Shown: positions 35,013 through 48,300 of the stretch, one piece after another
Layout of the letters: the number at the start of each line of letters is the position of its first letter
Position numbering within the stretch: the first letter of the stretch is position 1
From: Anopheles merus
Taxonomy: Eukaryota; Arthropoda; Insecta; Diptera; Culicidae
Assembly (NCBI RefSeq): GCF_017562075.2
Contig: NC_054081.1
Location: 5,878,826-5,942,825, forward strand
Length of the DNA stretch: 64,000 nt
Reading direction: 5' to 3'
Position numbers and translations under genes: made by a program
Notes under the pieces: model-generated
What the model was told of the DNA's origin: nothing
The model's input: the letters and a program-made list of their open reading frames with translations, nothing else
Databases searched by the model: none

Positions 35013-35735
35013 CAGTGCTGCAAAATGTCATGAGTATCACGAGATTATCACCAACGACAACAATGCACATATCCGTGGTAGGTTGATGCTCATTGCTGAT
35101 AGTCAATAAAAGTGCGTCATGACATGTTGAACAGGACATGTGAATTCTTGAGTCCAACGCGATACTCTGACTTACAAGCTTAGCTTAATGCCGGCGCAAG
35201 CAAAAAAAGTCATTTCATTGTGACTGATCAAGTGATGGTCGCAAACATGTCATGAGCATGTATTAGTCACACCAATCGTTCTCAGTATCACCACTGATTA
35301 TCACAATTGAGTACGTGACGCTGATATGGATTTTGTTTTAGTCACATTGTCATGATGATCATCAACAGAAAATGTCACGACCAAGTGATTGACCAAAAAG
35401 TCACCAAGCATATGAAGGTCGCAACAACTGTTTGAGTCTCATCTCTGCTCATCACAGTAGAGCTCGTGACGCTGAGATGATTTTGTTTCAGCCAGAATTT
35501 GTCATGACAGTCATGTCATGTCAGTGACATTTTGCACAACTGCGCGAAGTAAAAAAAAGTCATGACATTGTGGCTGATCAAGTGATGGTCGCAAAAATGT
35601 CACGAAGCATGCATTGATCCCACCAATCGTTTTGTGTACCACCTCTGATTATCACAATTGAGTACGTGACGCTGATATGGATTTTGTTTCGGTCAGATAG
35701 TTTTATGACATTGATAGTGACATTTTGCAGCACTG
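35013..35735. mobile_element. hAT-type MITE, 723 bp, perfect 8-bp target duplication
   Basis: Begins CAGTGCTGCAAAATGTCA and ends with its exact reverse complement (18-bp terminal inverted repeats). It is flanked by GTTATTAG at 35005-35012 and again at 35736-35743, the 8-bp duplication typical of hAT transposition. It has no transposase ORF, so it is non-autonomous. Inside are three copies of a roughly 125-155 bp unit and an internal near-copy of the right end. Confidence 0.92.
35195..35697. repeat. Threefold internal duplication inside the hAT MITE
   Basis: Copies at about 35195-35343, 35370-35493 (most decayed) and 35543-35697 share TGATCAAGTGATGGTCGCAA, ACCAATCGTT, TTATCACAATTGAGTACGTG and GACGCTGATATGGATTTTGT. 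Copies 1 and 3 are closest. TGACATTTTGCACAACTG at 35524-35541 differs from the right terminal repeat at only two positions, which suggests growth by tandem duplication that included an end. Confidence 0.8.
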
Positions 35736-35743
35736 GTTATTAG

Positions 35744-38700
35744 TCGATGAAACATGGCACAAGATACAGTCGTTGCCGCTAAATGTAGGCTCTTACTCAC
35801 CCATGCTCGTGTCTAAGTCATCAATTTTGTAGGATTACAAAGCACGACTTTTCAAAACGTCCCCTTGCGAATATCATTACATTATAGGTCAATAAAACAA
35901 AATTATTATTAAAAATTCATTTTTGAAAATAAATTTTAAATAGATTGCAGAACGTTCACCCAGCACAACAATACACCAGCGAAAGAACTTCCTCTTTCGA
36001 CCAACACCAAAACGTGGATCATTCCCCCGGTGTTTGCAAAAGCGGCAAACAACACATCAATTGAAGATGGGAAAGAAAGCAGAGCGCACCCACACATTGC
36101 TCGTCAAATATTTGCAATGCAGTATTGTTTTGCTTGATAGCGCGTCCCTCCGGGGTCTCACATCCAGAACCCGAACCGAAGCAAGCAAAACCCCACACTG
36201 CAACGAGCTGCAAATGAAGGCCGGCGAGAAGAAATGCAAAAAACGATACCGACCGCTTTCAGGTACACAATAGCACAATACTTCAGACAAAACTGCTATC
36301 GTTCATTTCGGTATAGTAAAGGGGGGATCGTGAAAGGTCTGCTTTACTTGCGGGGAAGCTTCCTTTCACTCTCAAGAAAGGAACGTGCACAAAAGGAACG
36401 GGCAAAAAAGAATGGAGCAGCAAACACATACCGGTATCGTTTTGACAAGGGCACTCCGCTTTCCCATCTTGTACAGATTTTACAATCTCAGCCTCTCCTC
36501 CCCACTCCAAATCGGGCCACGGTTTGCCTGCCCCTCTTCAACATCCGATCTGTGCGCTGTGCACATTTGCACCTTTGCAGCTGCAGGAATCGTTGGCGTT
36601 GCGAGCACCACTCGTGACAATGTTTGCATTCGATCGGATTTTCATTCCGATAAGGCGAACCAATAGCCCAGGTGTCGGTATCACCTTTGCCCTTTTTTGC
36701 AGCAGCAGCAGCAGGTAGACCAAAGCACACTCCAGCTACGCTACACGGTGTTTCATCTTGAAGAATCGGTTTGCTGGCGCCGTTCTGCCAATCGTTCCGG
36801 CCGTTGCCGACACGGTTGCAAAGTGCATGCTGCTGCACTTGCTGTGTGCTTTCGCTACGCTGTCGGCCTTTCGTCGACCTACTTCCAGCATCGTTAATTG
36901 ATGCCTGGGAAGGTAACAAAAATGCCATAACCTATGCTCGACGGTGCAATATGTTTACGTTTTTTTTTTTCTATTTTCCTGCAAAACAGCGAGAAAACAT
37001 ATCCAGCGACAATAAAAAGGGGGGCTTATACACGAAATGGAGAAATTCATTATCCGGTGTGACCGAATCCGATTTTTCAGGCTTCCGTAGGCGGTGCTGA
37101 AAAGAATGATAATAAAACAGGCACACGCAAACAGACCGGCAATGCACATCATTCACCCCAGCGAACCCGTTTCCCGGTGCGCTTACAGTGGCTAGCGTGG
37201 CTTCAAACAAGCGGACACCATAAAAACCAGTCACCAGACATGCCGGGCGGGAGCGGAGCCAACACCGAACAGACACCGTGTAATAACATTCGAATGCACT
37301 CAAATGGTAATGCCGATTATAATGGTGATTGATAGCACTCCGCCCCGGCAGGTCGAGGGAGGAACGTGCCAGTGCCGGTGTCAGGACGGCCGCAAGCCTC
37401 ATCACGTTACAGTTGGCATCAAAGTTGCCAACGCTGGGCGGTTGGGGTCGTTGGGCCGATTTATGTGGATTCGGTGGAACTGTCAAAATTGATAATTAAT
37501 CGCACTGAGCGTTCGACACGGATCGACAGGCACGGACAACATTTACGACACACGCTGCAGTGTTGCGAGGGAGCTTGCTTCTAATAGACACCAATATGGT
37601 AGCAATTAAAGGGAATGTCCATTAGCTGGAGTACTTTAAGTGGGTTGAAGTGGGTTGTTTTTTTCTCACTTTTCCTTTTGTTTTGTTCATCTTTGCCCTA
37701 ATGACACCAAATAGCGTGGCTTTACTTTCACAAAAGATCTTTTTGCTTCTTGTTTGACGCTACGATCGTAGTTGGTCTAGATCAGCGTACGGGAAAATTG
37801 CCCTCTTAAAGGGACAATTTATTAAAAAAAAATGATTAAAGAAATATGTAGATACAAGACTACTAAATTGGCATATCTTGAGTATTGCGTTCAGGAGATA
37901 TTTGTTATATTTGCTTTATATTCTTCACGTTGAGACTAATATTGACAGATATATAAAGAATTCGTTTATCACTGGCAATGACCTGCCATTTCAATGCCTA
38001 AAAGCAGGCTGGCTGCAGAAAAAGGAGTAATTATCAAGAGTAATTAAGGTAATTATTTAAGCTTACTTCCACAAATAAATTCAAAACATTGCGAATTGCC
38101 TTTCGTCAATTCAGGAATCAGGAATTTTCACCACGGTGGACAAAGACATGCATGATTTAAGTTATACCTTCGATTTTCGTCAATTCCTCTCAAGTAATCG
38201 CTACAAAATTGTTAGAGTAGAGTTTTTGCATCACGTTGGAGTAGAAAAAATCGATAGGACACAGGTGACGGATGTTGGACCAGTTGGCAGACTAGGTCGT
38301 CATATCGAAATTCTGTCGAAATTCACCTGAAATGATTGCATTGAGTTTTCGCACAATTGTTTGCCACTGCGTCTAATTCCTGATCTGTTTATTCATGTTC
38401 CCCGGGTATTATTTTACGGTTTGGTGGGTTGCATCGATCTCCCGGTCCAGCTAACGCAGTAATGAAGCCACCTGTCCCTCTGTCTTCATTTCAGCTTCTT
38501 TTGGAACCTCAAAAATGAATCAGGTACTTCTTTCGATCCTTTGATTGTTGCCTAATAGTGCCAAGCCATTGGCGACCAAAATGCGGAAATGGGTATACAC
38601 GAAGTCCACAAACTTCCGCACGGAGTCCATTTTGGACTCTATGGGGTGCCATTCTTTGATCGCGCACGCTAAATAAAGATCATTAGCTAAATTAGCTTTA

Positions 38701-40195
38701 GATATTTTACTAAATTTGGCCCTTTGCCTCAAAAGTTTGCCGATAGCTGCCTCAAAGGACTGCGACAAACAACCACTCGTACGTTACGTTACTACGTTAA
38801 TTCGCATCTGTGCGACTAAATTAAGGATGCACTGTAACCAATGTGCTTAAATTGCTCGAACAGAAAACAAAAAAAAACAAAAAACCAAAATCAATGACAG
38901 CCCGAATCAAACAGGATTGCATTGGATATGCTTCGCGTAACTCGCACATCATGCATTATGCATGTGTCCATCGCTTGCAGCTGCAACCGAAAATAAAACA
39001 GCGAACTGCCCGCTAATGAAATTTAATACCGTTTGCGATGAGATGAGCCAAACAGCAAAAGCAACTGCCTGTCTGCAGCGGCTACTTTGAGTTAATTAAT
39101 GTCAAATTTGTTTGGGGGTTGTTTTTTTGCGAAATGGTGAAAACAAACAAAATTACACACCGACAGTTTTCCTAGCGTGCGTTGCGGCCAACAGTAATGA
39201 CGGGCGTAATCTCAATTGCAACGGAAGCACATTGCGCAACACGTGGCCGCACGGCAAATGAGCATTAGTTCCGATTAGCCATCAGACCCCTCTGGCGACG
39301 CGATATTGATCGGACACCGCCGGTGTGGATTAAGCCTTTGAAACGCTTGCTGCGGAGCGATCATCTCGTCACAACGTCGACGTCAACGATCGCTGCACGA
39401 TTGCGGCAAGGAACAATGGAACAGTGTGCCTTTCACTGGCAGTTTCTCGCGGCTTTGCTGCGACCGAAAGTGGGGTAAAAGAAAGGCAGCCGCGAGAGCC
39501 GATTGCATAACGTGTAGCTGAGTGCAGCAGAAAGGCCAACCAGCAAGCTGCAGGCTCGAAATTAACTGCCACGGGGATGCCATTTTTTCGGAGGAATGTG
39601 CAAGGTGACACAGAAGGAGATTGCTTGTTTTTTGGAGCAATGTCAGGTAATGCGGTGTACACGTTGCGTACGTACTTCTCCAAAATTACGTTGCTACTGC
39701 TGGAAGTTGCCAAACGCATCAACCAATTTTGGCCATCGGAAAATTGACGGACACTTGGCAGGGGGCGTGTGAGGGCTAATGCGCGGCTATTGATCTTACG
39801 CAACTGGGCTGGCTCAATTCTAATCGTCCCCGAAACAGCAACCGCCTCAAAATCGGCAGACCACGAGCCGTAATGAGCCGCCTGCAATGACTTTCACGCG
39901 AAAGTAGCGAACCCGAGATGGTTGGGCGCAGCTGAAGCTTTCTACAAACACAACAAAGCGCCGGTCCCCATGCAACTGGTGTAGATCATCTATTTATTGT
40001 GCTGCGGAGAGTTGAAAGTCCCATCAGTGTACAGTGGTGATTATGAAGATAATCGTTCATACACCACGAATTGCGCTCCACGCAACCGAACCTTTCACTT
40101 GCCACCTTCGAACCCGGTGCCATAAACGAAGAGTCTGGTATGGAAGGTACGTGTGGAGCCAGGTTGAACGAATCGCGCGAATGCGCTACTGGGGG
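35744..40195. other. Non-coding DNA, AT-rich near 37.6-38.9 kb
   Basis: Small ORFs occur at plus 38136-38330, minus 38520-38768 and minus 39369-39887 (172 codons). They have plausible amino-acid mixtures but no recognised domain, conserved start or splice context. No transposon ends were recognised. Confidence 0.5.
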
Positions 40196-40787
40196 CAGAG
40201 ATGGGTGACTCTGATTCAGCTTCATGAATCTGAAGGAATCTTTTAAATTAATAAATAGATCTGAATCTCAGAGCACTGCATAAAGATAATGATCCATAGA
40301 GATCTATAAATCCCTCTGATGGTTCATGAACCTCTGAAGATGATCACGAAATTCATGATTTCATCTTTAGATAATTCTGAGCTACAGAGACTGGAGATTC
40401 GTGATACTAGCTACAGGGAGATTCATGCACTGCATAATATACATACATCTCCTCCTAAGAATATCCTCCTCGTGGGTTCAAGCCTCATATAAACCCGTTC
40501 CCCCGAACCAAGAATTGATTATTCGGATGTGTGGTACTATATAAGTCTCGAAAGCCTGTACAGGCGGGCAAGACCGCAAAGGTCGTAGTCGCCATAAAGA
40601 TGTCTTCTTTTGATCTTCTGAGTTTCATAAATACTCTGAGATAATGAAATACTAATATAAATATATAAATCTTTAAAGAAGTGTATCTATTTGGGTTCTG
40701 GAATTTCTATAGATTCACGACTCTTTAGAGATTCGTTGGGAGATTCGAATCACTCATTCGACAAAATCTTCATGAAGCACAACACTA
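40196..40787. mobile_element. Decayed hAT-like element (CAGAGATGGG end) with GATTCATGAATC repeats
   Basis: The left end CAGAGATGGGTGACTCTGAT is of the TAGTGATGGG family. The right side ends CATGAAGCACAACACTA, whose reverse complement starts TAGTGTTGTGC. The interior is full of short palindromic phrases around TTCATGAATC and AGATTC. The flanking 8-mers do not match, so the borders are uncertain. A SINE remnant is nested inside. Confidence 0.5.
40463..40605 (+). mobile_element. tRNA-derived SINE remnant, SINE200-like
   Basis: A B box (GGGTTCAAGCCTC, 40474-40486) is followed by CCCGTTCCCCCG, GACT-like ATTGATTATTCGG, TGTGGTACTATATAAGTCTC and GAAAGCCTGTACAGGCGGGC. This order matches my memory of the Anopheles gambiae SINE200 consensus. 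The A box is absent, so the copy is 5' truncated. It is the best single clue to the host genus. Confidence 0.6.
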
Positions 40788-43700
40788 GCAGAGACGCCGA
40801 ACTCCCTCCATTTGACAGATGGGCGAGACAAAGTTGGGCGTCTGTAATTTGTTTTTAGTTGACCCAATTACATGTGAATTGCTTGCCCGGAAAGGTGAAG
40901 CAAATAAGCGAAGGTGCTCAGCTCCTCTACAGAGAAAGAGAGAAAAAGACGAAAAAAAACACCAAACAAAACCAAAAACTTGCTGGCAGGATCTCGTGAA
41001 TAATTCAGCAGGCTCGTACCCTTGCAAACTCATTACCAGTTGTGAGGATAGTTTTGATATCCCACACACACAAGCACATCTACTCAGACAAAAGAACAAG
41101 ACGAAACAAAAAAGAATCTCCCCCGGGCAAAGCTCGTTATTTCAACCGACACTGCAGCATGACTTCAAGTGATTCTTTGCCACCACCGGCTCCGGGGCTT
41201 GTGTCATTCGGTGTCTTCGCTCCGAATTGCCATATCCCTTTTGACGGTGGCAATAACCAAAACGCTGTCAGTAAGCATTTCTGCCTGCCTGCTCCCGATA
41301 CCGAATAGGCTCAATTACGGCCGATCGGTGTGAGCAGTTTTGACGTGCCGAAGTGTTGCGTGGATGTGCAGGCCCGCAATCAGAATCCGATTAGAGTAGT
41401 CCGGTAACGAGTGTGTGTGTGTGTGTTACAGTGTGCCTCTCCTCACCCCAGGAGAGTGTCGAAGATCCGGGCGATTGGCGTGTGAAATCCTGCACTGAAG
41501 CAGACACGCTCGCACTCATGCTTGCTTGGATCCCTGGAGAAGCTATCCGAGCAGAGATGAAACGAGCGCATCTTTATTGGCTCAATCGAAATCCCGCTCG
41601 TTATGTGCCGGAGCGCGTTGCGATGCGTCGCATCTCTTATTCGGCGAAGCTGTTTTCACTTTAAAGCTTGAAGTACACCGGGCTCGCTCCTTCTGTTCCT
41701 ATTCCTGGAACTAAAATCCCAACTAAACGGTGCCGAGTTGCACGCCGGAGGAGCATTCGGGATTCTGAAGTTGGTGCTGTGGGAAGATCTCGCGGGATCG
41801 AATTTCCGACTGTCGAGATGACTCGATGAGAGAGCAACCAATCGGGTCCAAGTGTGTGTTTGCGTTAAATGGGTAATGGCTGCATGATCTGTATAGAGAC
41901 AAACTCACAGCCATCACCGGAGTTCACTGCGGTTGACAATGGGCCACTTGTCACACGCGAAGTGACACTTAAAAAGCAAACCAATTGCACGAGCGCCGAC
42001 ACCACAGTTCGTCACCGTTGCCATTCATGCGATGGGGCTTCCCAATACGGCTCGTACCTGAAGATTATCCCGACGCGACAGAGCCTCACATCCAACCACG
42101 CGGCATAATCCTTCCGCAGCGCGGCTACCTGCTGCAGCCGATCGATTCGACCATTTGCATACGTCAACATTTCTAGCGGGAGGGGGTGGGTCGTTGTTGT
42201 TTTTTTTCCCGCGTCTCTGGCTCCCCCCCAAACCCTTTTGGTGTGAGTTTGTTGCGCATAACATCCCGCTGTGTGGTGTGGGTGGCTTTGGTTTATTACA
42301 CCCGTACCCGTGTATTATTGCCATTTTCTGCCACGTCCTGTCGTTGGCGGAGAAAGGGGGAGAAGCGATTGATAAGCGTCACGTACACGCACAACCCAGG
42401 GGCACACGTGCGAAACACGGCACGGCAACACGATAAATGGTCCGACGGCACGCAATCGCCCACCGAGGGCCCGGGCCAAATCACCGACCCAGAAGAGCCG
42501 TTTTTAGACTATCCAGATTCGTCGGTGTGTCTGGGCGGCTCCGGGGACAACATTGGCGCGTCCCAATGCCCGGTCGTTTGGTCCGGTTCAACTGCTTTCG
42601 AAAAGCATAGCTGATGGAAAAGTTTCCAGGTGTTCCTTTTTTGTTGTTGTTTTGTATTACAAACTATCGATCAAGGAGTACCTAAGGATCTTGATTTTTC
42701 TGTTATGCTCTGTGAAATCCCATACCATAGAACGCTTACCATCTCTCCCCGATGCAGCGAAACGAAGGTGAGAAAAGGAAAGTAATGAAACAGAAGTTAT
42801 GAGCTTTTGATCAATGCTACGAAGTATGGATTCCCGGTTGCCGCACGATAGTTTTCGTCCGTGGACCTTTTGTGAGTATCGCTCAAACTTCAACGTTCTG
42901 GGCTCATCGCGCTACAGCACACCGTTTCGCCGTGTGCATTCGGGCAGCGTTCGGACCTGTTTCGTTCTTCCAACTTTCAATGAGCTGCATCTTTAAACTT
43001 TCCCCTCCCCGGTCGGTCCTGCTACGATTCATCGCTTAACCTCACCGTCTACTCGCAATCAACCGGCAGACTTTAGCGGACCCGAAAACCGCCACCGCTA
43101 GCCACCGCTGGGGAAGGGAGGCGCAAAAGTTTTCCAATAACTCAAAAACGCTCATAATGAACATCACGATCCCGAGGTACCGGAGCTGCCCCAACAACTG
43201 GCAGCAGCGAGCAATGGGCAGGGTCGGCTGTTTCCGACTGCTCCCGATGCCCCGGCCAACCATCGCTCCAGTAGTAGGCGCACCAAAGACGCTCGCTTTT
43301 TGATTAAAACTTAATCCTGAAATGGGTATGCTAATGGGGTGACATAACCATCCCAGTCCTGAGAACGGGTGAAAAGGATATTGAAAGCTAGCACTGCAGC
43401 CAGCCGCCCGGTGCCATGGACATCGCCAACCGTGCGGGCATTCAGGTGACGGATGTAACGGCACCGTTCGGCGATGTGTGCTAGCGATGTGTGCCTGAGT
43501 GCCACGGCAAAACGCGTCCAGAAGGAAATAATAGAGCCTGGTGCCTAGTGCATTACTCGCCGCCTTCAAAAACAAGGCACCCTTAATAAGAGAAAATTGC
43601 AGGAATTACGCCCTTGCGCTATGGCACTAACGGTCCAATAACGGGGAAAGAGAGGGCATGTGTGTGTGTGTATGTCAGATGGCAGTAAAGACTCCATCCA

Positions 43701-44933
43701 CGCGCTACACACAAAGAAAAAAGCCGTTTGGAGAACTTTTCCCATCTCGTTGCGAGGAAAAGGTATGGGGCCGTTAAAATAGGAGGGGCCCAAAGAGTTG
43801 CGGAGTGCGCTTTTGCGCTTACGCTGATGGCATCGTTGTCGCTATCAGGACGATGACATGCTGCGCCAGACATTTATCACTCCCAGCTTCCACGCCGCTG
43901 AAGCTCCCACATGCGATGGGGAGATGTCGCACGGTACGGAAACGGTCTAACACAGGCTGCAGGTGTTCGTCGGGCTGCCGGGGTGTGCGCCGTGCCATAT
44001 AGCGATGAACGACTCCATCAACCAAGTGCGAGTGAGTACAGCACGGCCAAGGCAGACTGAGGCGGCATCCAGCAACAACAACAACAAAACAAACACAAAA
44101 CACACCGGAAAAGAACACTCAATACCAATTCTGTTGACGATGTTCCACGATGGCTGGCAAGAGGGAGTCAAATAGGGGTACCGTCAGTAGTTCCCGACTA
44201 GTTTCAGCCCAGCAAGCGGAAACTGCTAAACAAAGGCACGTACCGGGAGGATGATTTCGAGCGACTCCCCCTCGGGAGGGATACCCTCAGGCTTCCCGAT
44301 GTAATGTCTCTGCCAGGGCAGGCACTATCGAAAAGGTTGAACTGCCGAGCCTGTGCGCGTTTTGATTTTATGGAATTAGCACTCTCGCTCTGCCAGCCCC
44401 CCCTCCCCAGCGAACACCACCTCATCTGTTATGCATGCGGATATCGCCTTCTACCCCTAAACGCATTAAATCGTCCCCGGGATCCCGGTCCTCATGTCAC
44501 CATCATTACCACGCTCCACGCTTCGGGTTGAGATGGAATGGAATAGGGCATCGGGACACCAATCAAACCGAATCGAAAACCGCTATCGCCAGAAAATCCA
44601 TCAAAGGCACCACCAGGACGGCCCAGCTGTGTTTGTCAAGAAGCTGCTCGAGAATCCAGCGATCCAAGGGACTACACTGCTGGCTGCGAGAGTACGGCGA
44701 CTGGCTCATGCTTGTTTAAACACTTGATTACGATTCTTCTAATCGTTACAAATCCGAGCTGACCGAAGGCTGCCAGTGGTGTTGAAGGTTCTCTGTTCTG
44801 AGAGCTATTGTGTCCAGCGTACCCGGTGATTGTCTTCCATACTGTTTTCCTCATCACTGTAGCGCCTCGCCCGGTTTGTGGCAATAACTCAGTACTCTCC
44901 CCTCCCTCAGTATTTGTGTGTTTCTCTGAACGG
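40788..44933. other. Non-coding unique DNA
   Basis: Short CA/TG runs (41410-41425, 43658-43671) and CAA repeats near 44070. ORFs up to 177 codons overlap in several frames without coding signs. Confidence 0.55.
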
Positions 44934-44941
44934 GTATCTAG

Positions 44942-45320
44942 GGGTAGTGGTGTGCTCTCTGGAGAGCCGAGGCTCTGAGCTCGGAGTTGTCTGGAGTCGT
45001 CCGTAGTTTCCCAGGGTAGTCCGGTTGACTCCGAATCCGGAAGACTTCGGGTGACTCCAGATGACTCCAGATTACTCCAGACGACTCCGGATGATTCCAG
45101 GCATTTCCTGGCAACTCCGAACGACTCCTCATAACTCCTAATAACTCCGGACGACTCCGGATGGCTCCGGACGACTCCAGATGGCTCTTACTCCAGACGA
45201 CTTCAGACGATTCCAAACCGGAATTTGGATAATTCTGGGCAGACCCACCTTCAGGAGTTGGTTCCGAAATTGTCAGAGCCGCAACGGACTCCAAATTTGT
45301 GTCATCGTTACCCATCACTA
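44942..45320. mobile_element. hAT-like element carrying a 10-bp (GACTCCGGAC) array
   Basis: The right end TACCCATCACTA (reverse complement TAGTGATGGGTA) and left end TAGTGGTGTGCTC (from 44945) form degenerate inverted repeats. GTATCTAG at 44934-44941 and GAATCTAG at 45321-45328 match at 7 of 8 bases, a likely decayed target duplication. The interior (about 44985-45220) is a tandem array with period 10, unit GACTCCGGAC or GACTCCAGAT. It has no transposase. Confidence 0.55.
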
Positions 45321-45328
45321 GAATCTAG

Positions 45329-48300
45329 AGGCCGTACGCTAGGGAAGGTACCTTCTCCGCTGCTTGAGTAGCAGCAGCAGCACGCTCATGATCAAACAAA
45401 GGCGAACGTGCGGCTCGAAATCGGTTTTATTGCGAATGAATTGAGTACACACTGCCCGCACGCTGCTCCCACTGCTCCGCGTCTGGTCTGGCCTGACCGA
45501 CAGCACGGTGCCGACACGGCCGGCACTATCATCCGGCAGGTAGAGCGCTTCTGGGTGTCGTAGCGAGTCGTACTGTCGCATTAAATCAAATTTCTCGACG
45601 CAAAGCAAAGCACACTGCTCGTGCCTCCCGTTCATGTGTGTGTTACTTCTGTTTTTTTACTACTACTACTACTGCTGCCGTACCTTTTGGGTGATAAAAT
45701 TGAAACCACTCCTCAGTACGACTCGCCCTCTCGTACTGCTTAACGAGCACACACGGATGCGAACCGCTTGCCTTTTGTCGATAATGCACACACCTCGTGA
45801 GCATGTGTGTCTGTGTGTGTGCATGCGTCCGATTTGCCGTGTGAGATTAGTTTGTTTGCAAGGTATTCGGTTCTGTTATTTTTTTTTATTATTCGCTTGC
45901 TCGCTTGCTTGCGTTCGTCGCTTCCATCTTGCCTGGAGTCGAAAGAGTAGCTCCTGAACCGGACAAGACCCGGACATGGCTGCACGGCTTTGTAAGCAAT
46001 CAGCACACACACACACACACACACACTCAGTCCACTGTATCGAGTGTATCGGAATAGAAAATTGACACTTCCCAGAGATTGTGGCGTATGGCAGCACACG
46101 CGTGTAGCAAAACGGGGTTCGGGTGGCGGCCTGAGGGCTCCCTGTGCCACTATTACTCGCCCGCTGCTGCCTACGGGGTGTCCTACGGGGGAAGGGCTGG
46201 GTCGCACAATCGATGGCACGGACCATTTCCTGTCATCGAGCTTGCGAGCTATCTCGAGTGCGAGCTACGACGGCACAATCAAGATGGCGAAACGGTGGCA
46301 CGAGCACCGGCCCATATTGGCCAGCTACTCCATCTATCTCCACGCGCACCACCACGCAGCCAGGCTTGACCAAGTGGTGGTGCTGTCGGACACAAGCACA
46401 CACACACACACACACACACGCTCTGGTAAAGGATATGCGTTACACTCCCTGCTGCACCCCGTCCAGTCGAGTGTCCGGGGGAATATTTGGGCGCAAAATA
46501 TTTGTTCGCCCGAGCAAACATGCCCACGCAAACAGACCGGTCGCAGGGGGTAGGGTTGCGGCGAGGCTGGAGTTGACCTTGTCCTCGAGGCGACGGTGCC
46601 CGTTTTTTGGGCATGGTAGCTGCACACACACACACACACACAGACACATAAACAACGATGAACACAGGAGGCGTTCTTTGTCCGGTGTGATGTGTGTGAC
46701 CAGAAACTCAATCCGGCTTCTTCAGCCACACAAAACCTGGTAGGCCTGGACTGCATGGCCTACGGCTCTGACACACACACACACAATCACTCGATATGCC
46801 AACGCTGGCTGACGAAGTATCACGCGTTCCCGCAATGCCCCGCAGGTCCCGCACGGGTTCTGTTTTCGTTGACTGATTGGTCAAATGTGACGATTCTTCC
46901 GGATTGTGCTACCGGGGGATGAGAGCAGGTTCGGTCTGCGCTTGCTGCTTCTCTTTTTTTTTTTGCTACCCCCGTCCGCTCGGGGAAAACAAAATATCAC
47001 CTCCCGTGCATCCCCCGGCCCAACAAAGTAATCCCGCCATGGGACAATGTTGGCCCGTGAAGGCATCCTGGCCCTGGTGACTGGCTGGCGCGACTCCGAC
47101 GCTCGTGCCCTTCTGCCCTACTACTTGCCAGGCAGCGGCAAACAGCAATCATACGGCACGGGAATCCTTCCCACCGTGACCAATGCTGCTTTTCCTATTT
47201 TCGGGGGTTTTTTTTGCCTTTCTCTTAACCTCCCCAAGGGAAATGGGATTGCGTCCAAGAGTGGGCCGAGCTGGGGAAAACCCTCCCGAAAAGCGACCCA
47301 TAAATCGTGTCCCATTCCTGACGTGTGGCAACAGGGGAAGCCATTATCGTGTTAAGCACTTTTTTTTGCTGCTGCTGCTACTGTCTGTTGGGAAACAAGA
47401 AGATACGAATCCTCAATATGCTCCAGAAGAGTTGAAATCGTCGACCGCCCTAGTTCGGGGACGGTTTGCTGAAGTGTAGCCCCGGTTCCAAAATCAAATA
47501 CATTCGTCACTTCGTGCCTGTCTCGGTTGCATAGTTTTAGTGTCCTTAGTTTGGTGAGAGCTCTTGCTAGGAACGCGTCTAACGAAAAGAAATCGACCAG
47601 CGAACTGGTTGCTGGATGTACTACCATAATTCATCCTCCAGGCAAACCTCCGTTCAGCTATTGAATTTCTAGCCCCTGTCTGTCATTACGACACAAACGC
47701 AGCGTTCAGCGAGTACTGCAGCGAGCTGCTGGCTTTGCATGCACTCTTTCCAGGGGCGGTCGGGCAACTTTTCCATTAAAGTGAACATTAAACTCCACAA
47801 TCATGGCCGATTTTTTCGTTTTCTTTTTGTCGCTTCCACCCTATCATCAAATCGAAGATCTCGAAGCACCGGTTAAGGTACCGGGCCAGGGCGTGGTACG
47901 TAGGTCCTCGGCAGGCAAGGGCGCAAACACTGTAGACAGTTATCTTCTCCGTGCGCCGATATCTCGCCCACGTTTCGCCCACTCCTCCTGGCAACAGGTG
48001 ACACCAACGGGTGACGCAGCCACATTGATCTTTGTTCTCCCTTCCGGGAAACAATTCGACGACGACGCGCAACTTTTACCCGCTGGAATTGATTATTGCA
48101 GGTTATCGCTTTGCGCTTCCTGCCGGGGGACGGATGATGATGCCGGAAAGCGCTGGAAGTGTCTTTGTTTGGGAAGTGCATGTAAAAGTTGGTTTGAATT
48201 TTCAAAAAAAAAAAGAAAGAAAATCACCAACCGATAACGAAAAAAAACAAAACTACGAAAAGGTGTAACCGTTTCGTCGATTGCAGTTGCAGAAGTTCGT

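Noticed and set aside
39369..39887. Minus-strand ORF of 172 codons with a plausible amino-acid mixture
   Set aside because: No motif, signal peptide, splice context or conserved start could be shown.
46144..46743. Plus-strand ORF of 199 codons
   Set aside because: Held open by CA repeats (THTHTH runs).
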